Under the pieces are notes generated by a model. The model was not told the DNA's origin. It did no database searches and worked only from the letters and a program-made list of their open reading frames with translations. Of a stretch of 44,798 nt of DNA, positions 43,428-44,798 are shown in pieces (within the stretch, counting starts at the first letter, position 1; each line of letters opens with the position of its first letter). The position numbers and the translations under genes were made by a program. Source of the DNA: Arthrobacter silvisoli (lineage in GTDB: Bacteria > Actinomycetota > Actinomycetes > Actinomycetales > Micrococcaceae); contig NZ_QRCU01000042.1 of assembly GCF_003369445.1 (NCBI RefSeq), positions 1 to 44,798 of the forward strand, given 5' to 3'.

Positions 43428-44798
43428 TCAGGCATTCCGCTTGCGTCGGAAGGCATCCAGCGAGACAACCGCGGCGTCCGGCTCGGTCGGCCGAGGCGCT
43501 TCCCACAGGGCCTGCTCGACCCGCTTCGCGGCCTCGATCTTCATCTCTTCTAGGACATGCTGGTAGCGCTTGAGCATGGTCACCGACGACCAGCCCATCA
43601 TCTCCATAACGATGCGCCCGTCCACCCCCATGAGCAGGAGCAGGGTGGCTGCCGTATGGCGGGCATCGTGCAGCCGCACCTCGGGCACTCCGCACTGAGC
43701 GATGAAAGCCTTCCAGGTCTCCCAGTCCGTGGAAGCGTGGAACGCCTTGCCGTCCCGCTGCGAGAACACGAGGTCGAGCTTGTCACCGTTCTGTGGCTTG
43801 AAGCCGGTCCAGTGCTTGCCCTCTTCGATGCGGATCCGGGCCTGCGTCTCTTTGTGGCGCCGGAGTGCGGAGAGCAATTGGGGTGGCAGGGGAAGGGTGC
43901 GCCTGCCGGCGGCCGACTTCGGCGTCCCAACGAACCGGCCGCCCCCGTGCCGCTCGGGGCATTTGAAAGCGTGCCGGCCGCACGGCTCACTCTCGGGGCA
44001 ACCGTGTTGCCATGAGAGGGAGTAGAGCTCGCGGTGGACGTGCAGGACGCCGGTGTCGAGATCGACTTTGTCCCAGGCAAGCGCGAGGGCTTCGCCCTGG
44101 CGTAGTCCGAGGGCCAGAGCAACAAGCCATCGCGTGCCGCCCTCAGTCCGCTCGGCGACGACGCGAAGCTTGCGGGCATCGTCGGGAGTGAGCAGGTGAG
44201 GATCGAATGCCGCCGGCTGGGGTGCTTCCAACTTCTTGGCCGGGTTGGCGCCAAGTCGGCCGCGCTGCACGGCAACAGTCATCGACCGGGAAAGGATCCG
44301 GTGTAGCTGGGAGACTGTCGATTCGGATCGTTTGGCCTCGCGCATCGCCCCGTAGAGTTGCTCCAGGTGCTCAGGGGTGAGCTTGTCCAGGCGGACCTTG
44401 GCGACCTTGGTTCCGACTACCCATGTCCGAATGTAGGAGCGGTAGCCGACCAGTGTTCGCGGTTTCAGCTTGACCGCGGCGATGTTGGTCAGCCAGTACT
44501 CCAGCCAGTCGATCAGGGTGGGAGATCGGGTGCTGGCCAAGAGCCCGTCTTCCTTCCGGCGCACCGCATCCCGCCGCGCCGCGTTCGCCGCAGCGGCGGT
44601 CTTGCCATAGACAGCGACCCGGCGCCGCTTGCCGTCCGCGCCTCGGCCGAGGTCAACCTCGGCGCGCCACCGCCCGTCCGGGAGTTGGTAAGCCTCACCG
44701 CCGTCGCCTTTCGGGTGACTGTGACAGGTTTGTTTGGCCCCGGTAGGACGGTTATTTCTGGCCCCACTTCCTGACTCGCCGGTGTGGTTGTGACGGTT
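43428..44798 (-). CDS. Tyrosine-type site-specific integrase, 5' end beyond the window
   Basis: Tyrosine recombinase reading toward the tRNA. The catalytic domain has the first arginine in LGLRQGEALAL, HDARHTAATLLL with the H-x-x-R motif, and the tyrosine in MLKRYQHVLE. The core-binding SAM-like domain starts near TLIDWLEYWLTN. GTG 44564 is not the true start: the same frame stays open to the window end and encodes an AP2-like arm-binding domain at about 44565-44700 (GEAYQLPDGRWRAEVDLGRG, then KRRRVAVYGKTAAAAN). No start codon in that frame was found up to 44798, so the N-terminus lies outside. Such integrases drive prophages or integrative elements inserted at tRNA genes; the element would lie to the right. 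Confidence 0.93.
   Translation of the reverse strand, partial: NRHNHTGESGSGARNNRPTGAKQTCHSHPKGDGGEAYQLPDGRWRAEVDLGRGADGKRRRVAVYGKTAAAANAARRDAVRRKEDGLLASTRSPTLIDWLEYWLTNIAAVKLKPRTLVGYRSYIRTWVVGTKVAKVRLDKLTPEHLEQLYGAMREAKRSESTVSQLHRILSRSMTVAVQRGRLGANPAKKLEAPQPAAFDPHLLTPDDARKLRVVAERTEGGTRWLVALALGLRQGEALALAWDKVDLDTGVLHVHRELYSLSWQHGCPESEPCGRHAFKCPERHGGGRFVGTPKSAAGRRTLPLPPQLLSALRRHKETQARIRIEEGKHWTGFKPQNGDKLDLVFSQRDGKAFHASTDWETWKAFIAQCGVPEVRLHDARHTAATLLLLMGVDGRIVMEMMGWSSVTMLKRYQHVLEEMKIEAAKRVEQALWEAPRPTEPDAAVVSLDAFRRKRNA

Noticed and set aside
44513..44767. Small separate gene upstream of the integrase on the minus strand
   Set aside because: It is out of frame with, and overlaps, the N-terminal arm-binding domain of the integrase, whose own frame stays open and gives sensible protein sequence.

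Overview
The window is a GC-rich chromosomal segment of an actinobacterium. The protein sequences, gene order and leaderless TANNNT promoters fit a Micrococcaceae member of the Arthrobacter/Pseudarthrobacter type; the genus is inferred from recognition, not from a search. Genes are densely packed on both strands, with many ATGA/GTGA overlaps. The sequence ends inside a tyrosine integrase next to a tRNA gene, which looks like the edge of an integrated element.

Layout. 1-4905: gamma-carbonic anhydrase-like protein, a methyltransferase, then a one-carbon folate block in which purU is divergent from a ZTP-type riboswitch followed by glyA and folD. 4931-7834: a secreted CHRD protein divergent from a NarL-type two-component system, then a small SHOCT membrane protein; two near-identical 16-bp sites flank the kinase-regulator pair. 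7973-10660: a three-gene ABC-2 exporter. 10764-15031: membrane protein, xth, trpS, a 2'-5' RNA ligase-like protein and a BrkB/YihY membrane protein that overlaps it by 119 bp. 15107-19534 (minus strand): alpha/beta hydrolase, then sdhCDAB with a clear promoter and terminator. 19775-22195: mannose-1-phosphate guanylyltransferase and an M20 amidohydrolase, followed by a 26-bp perfect inverted repeat. 22285-24263: ohrR, ohr and an NADP-dependent oxidoreductase behind an OhrR-like operator. 24506-31640: nucleoside uptake and salvage (BMP lipoprotein, ATPase, two permeases, cdd, deoA). 31679-33209: two DedA paralogues. 33278-34423: adenosine deaminase. 34395-40531: mazG, eno, divIC/ftsB-like, DUF501, ppx and a membrane-anchored subtilase. 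40567-42052: NDH-2 behind a Rex-like operator. 42220-43155: an ACT-GNAT fusion. 43247-44798: tRNA with a UAA anticodon, terminator and integrase.

Functional themes. Folate one-carbon balance (PurU, GlyA, FolD, ZTP sensing); aerobic respiration and redox control (SdhCDAB, NDH-2 with a Rex-like box); peroxide defence (OhrR/Ohr); nucleoside import and breakdown (BMP-type ABC system, Cdd, DeoA, Add).

Non-coding signals. About a dozen genes carry a TANNNT hexamer 6-7 nt before the start codon, which predicts leaderless mRNAs. A ~60-bp hairpin-forming repeat occurs three times, each copy just after a stop codon. Other sites are a Rex-like box, an OhrR-like box, two candidate response-regulator sites, a structured spacer between the DedA genes and several strong terminators. 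No CRISPR array, insertion sequence or rRNA gene was seen, and no intergenic stretch exceeds about 300 bp without an RNA gene. I found no clear multi-gene system without precedent; the most novel-looking items are the repeats, the operator pairs and the unusual tRNA at the island junction.
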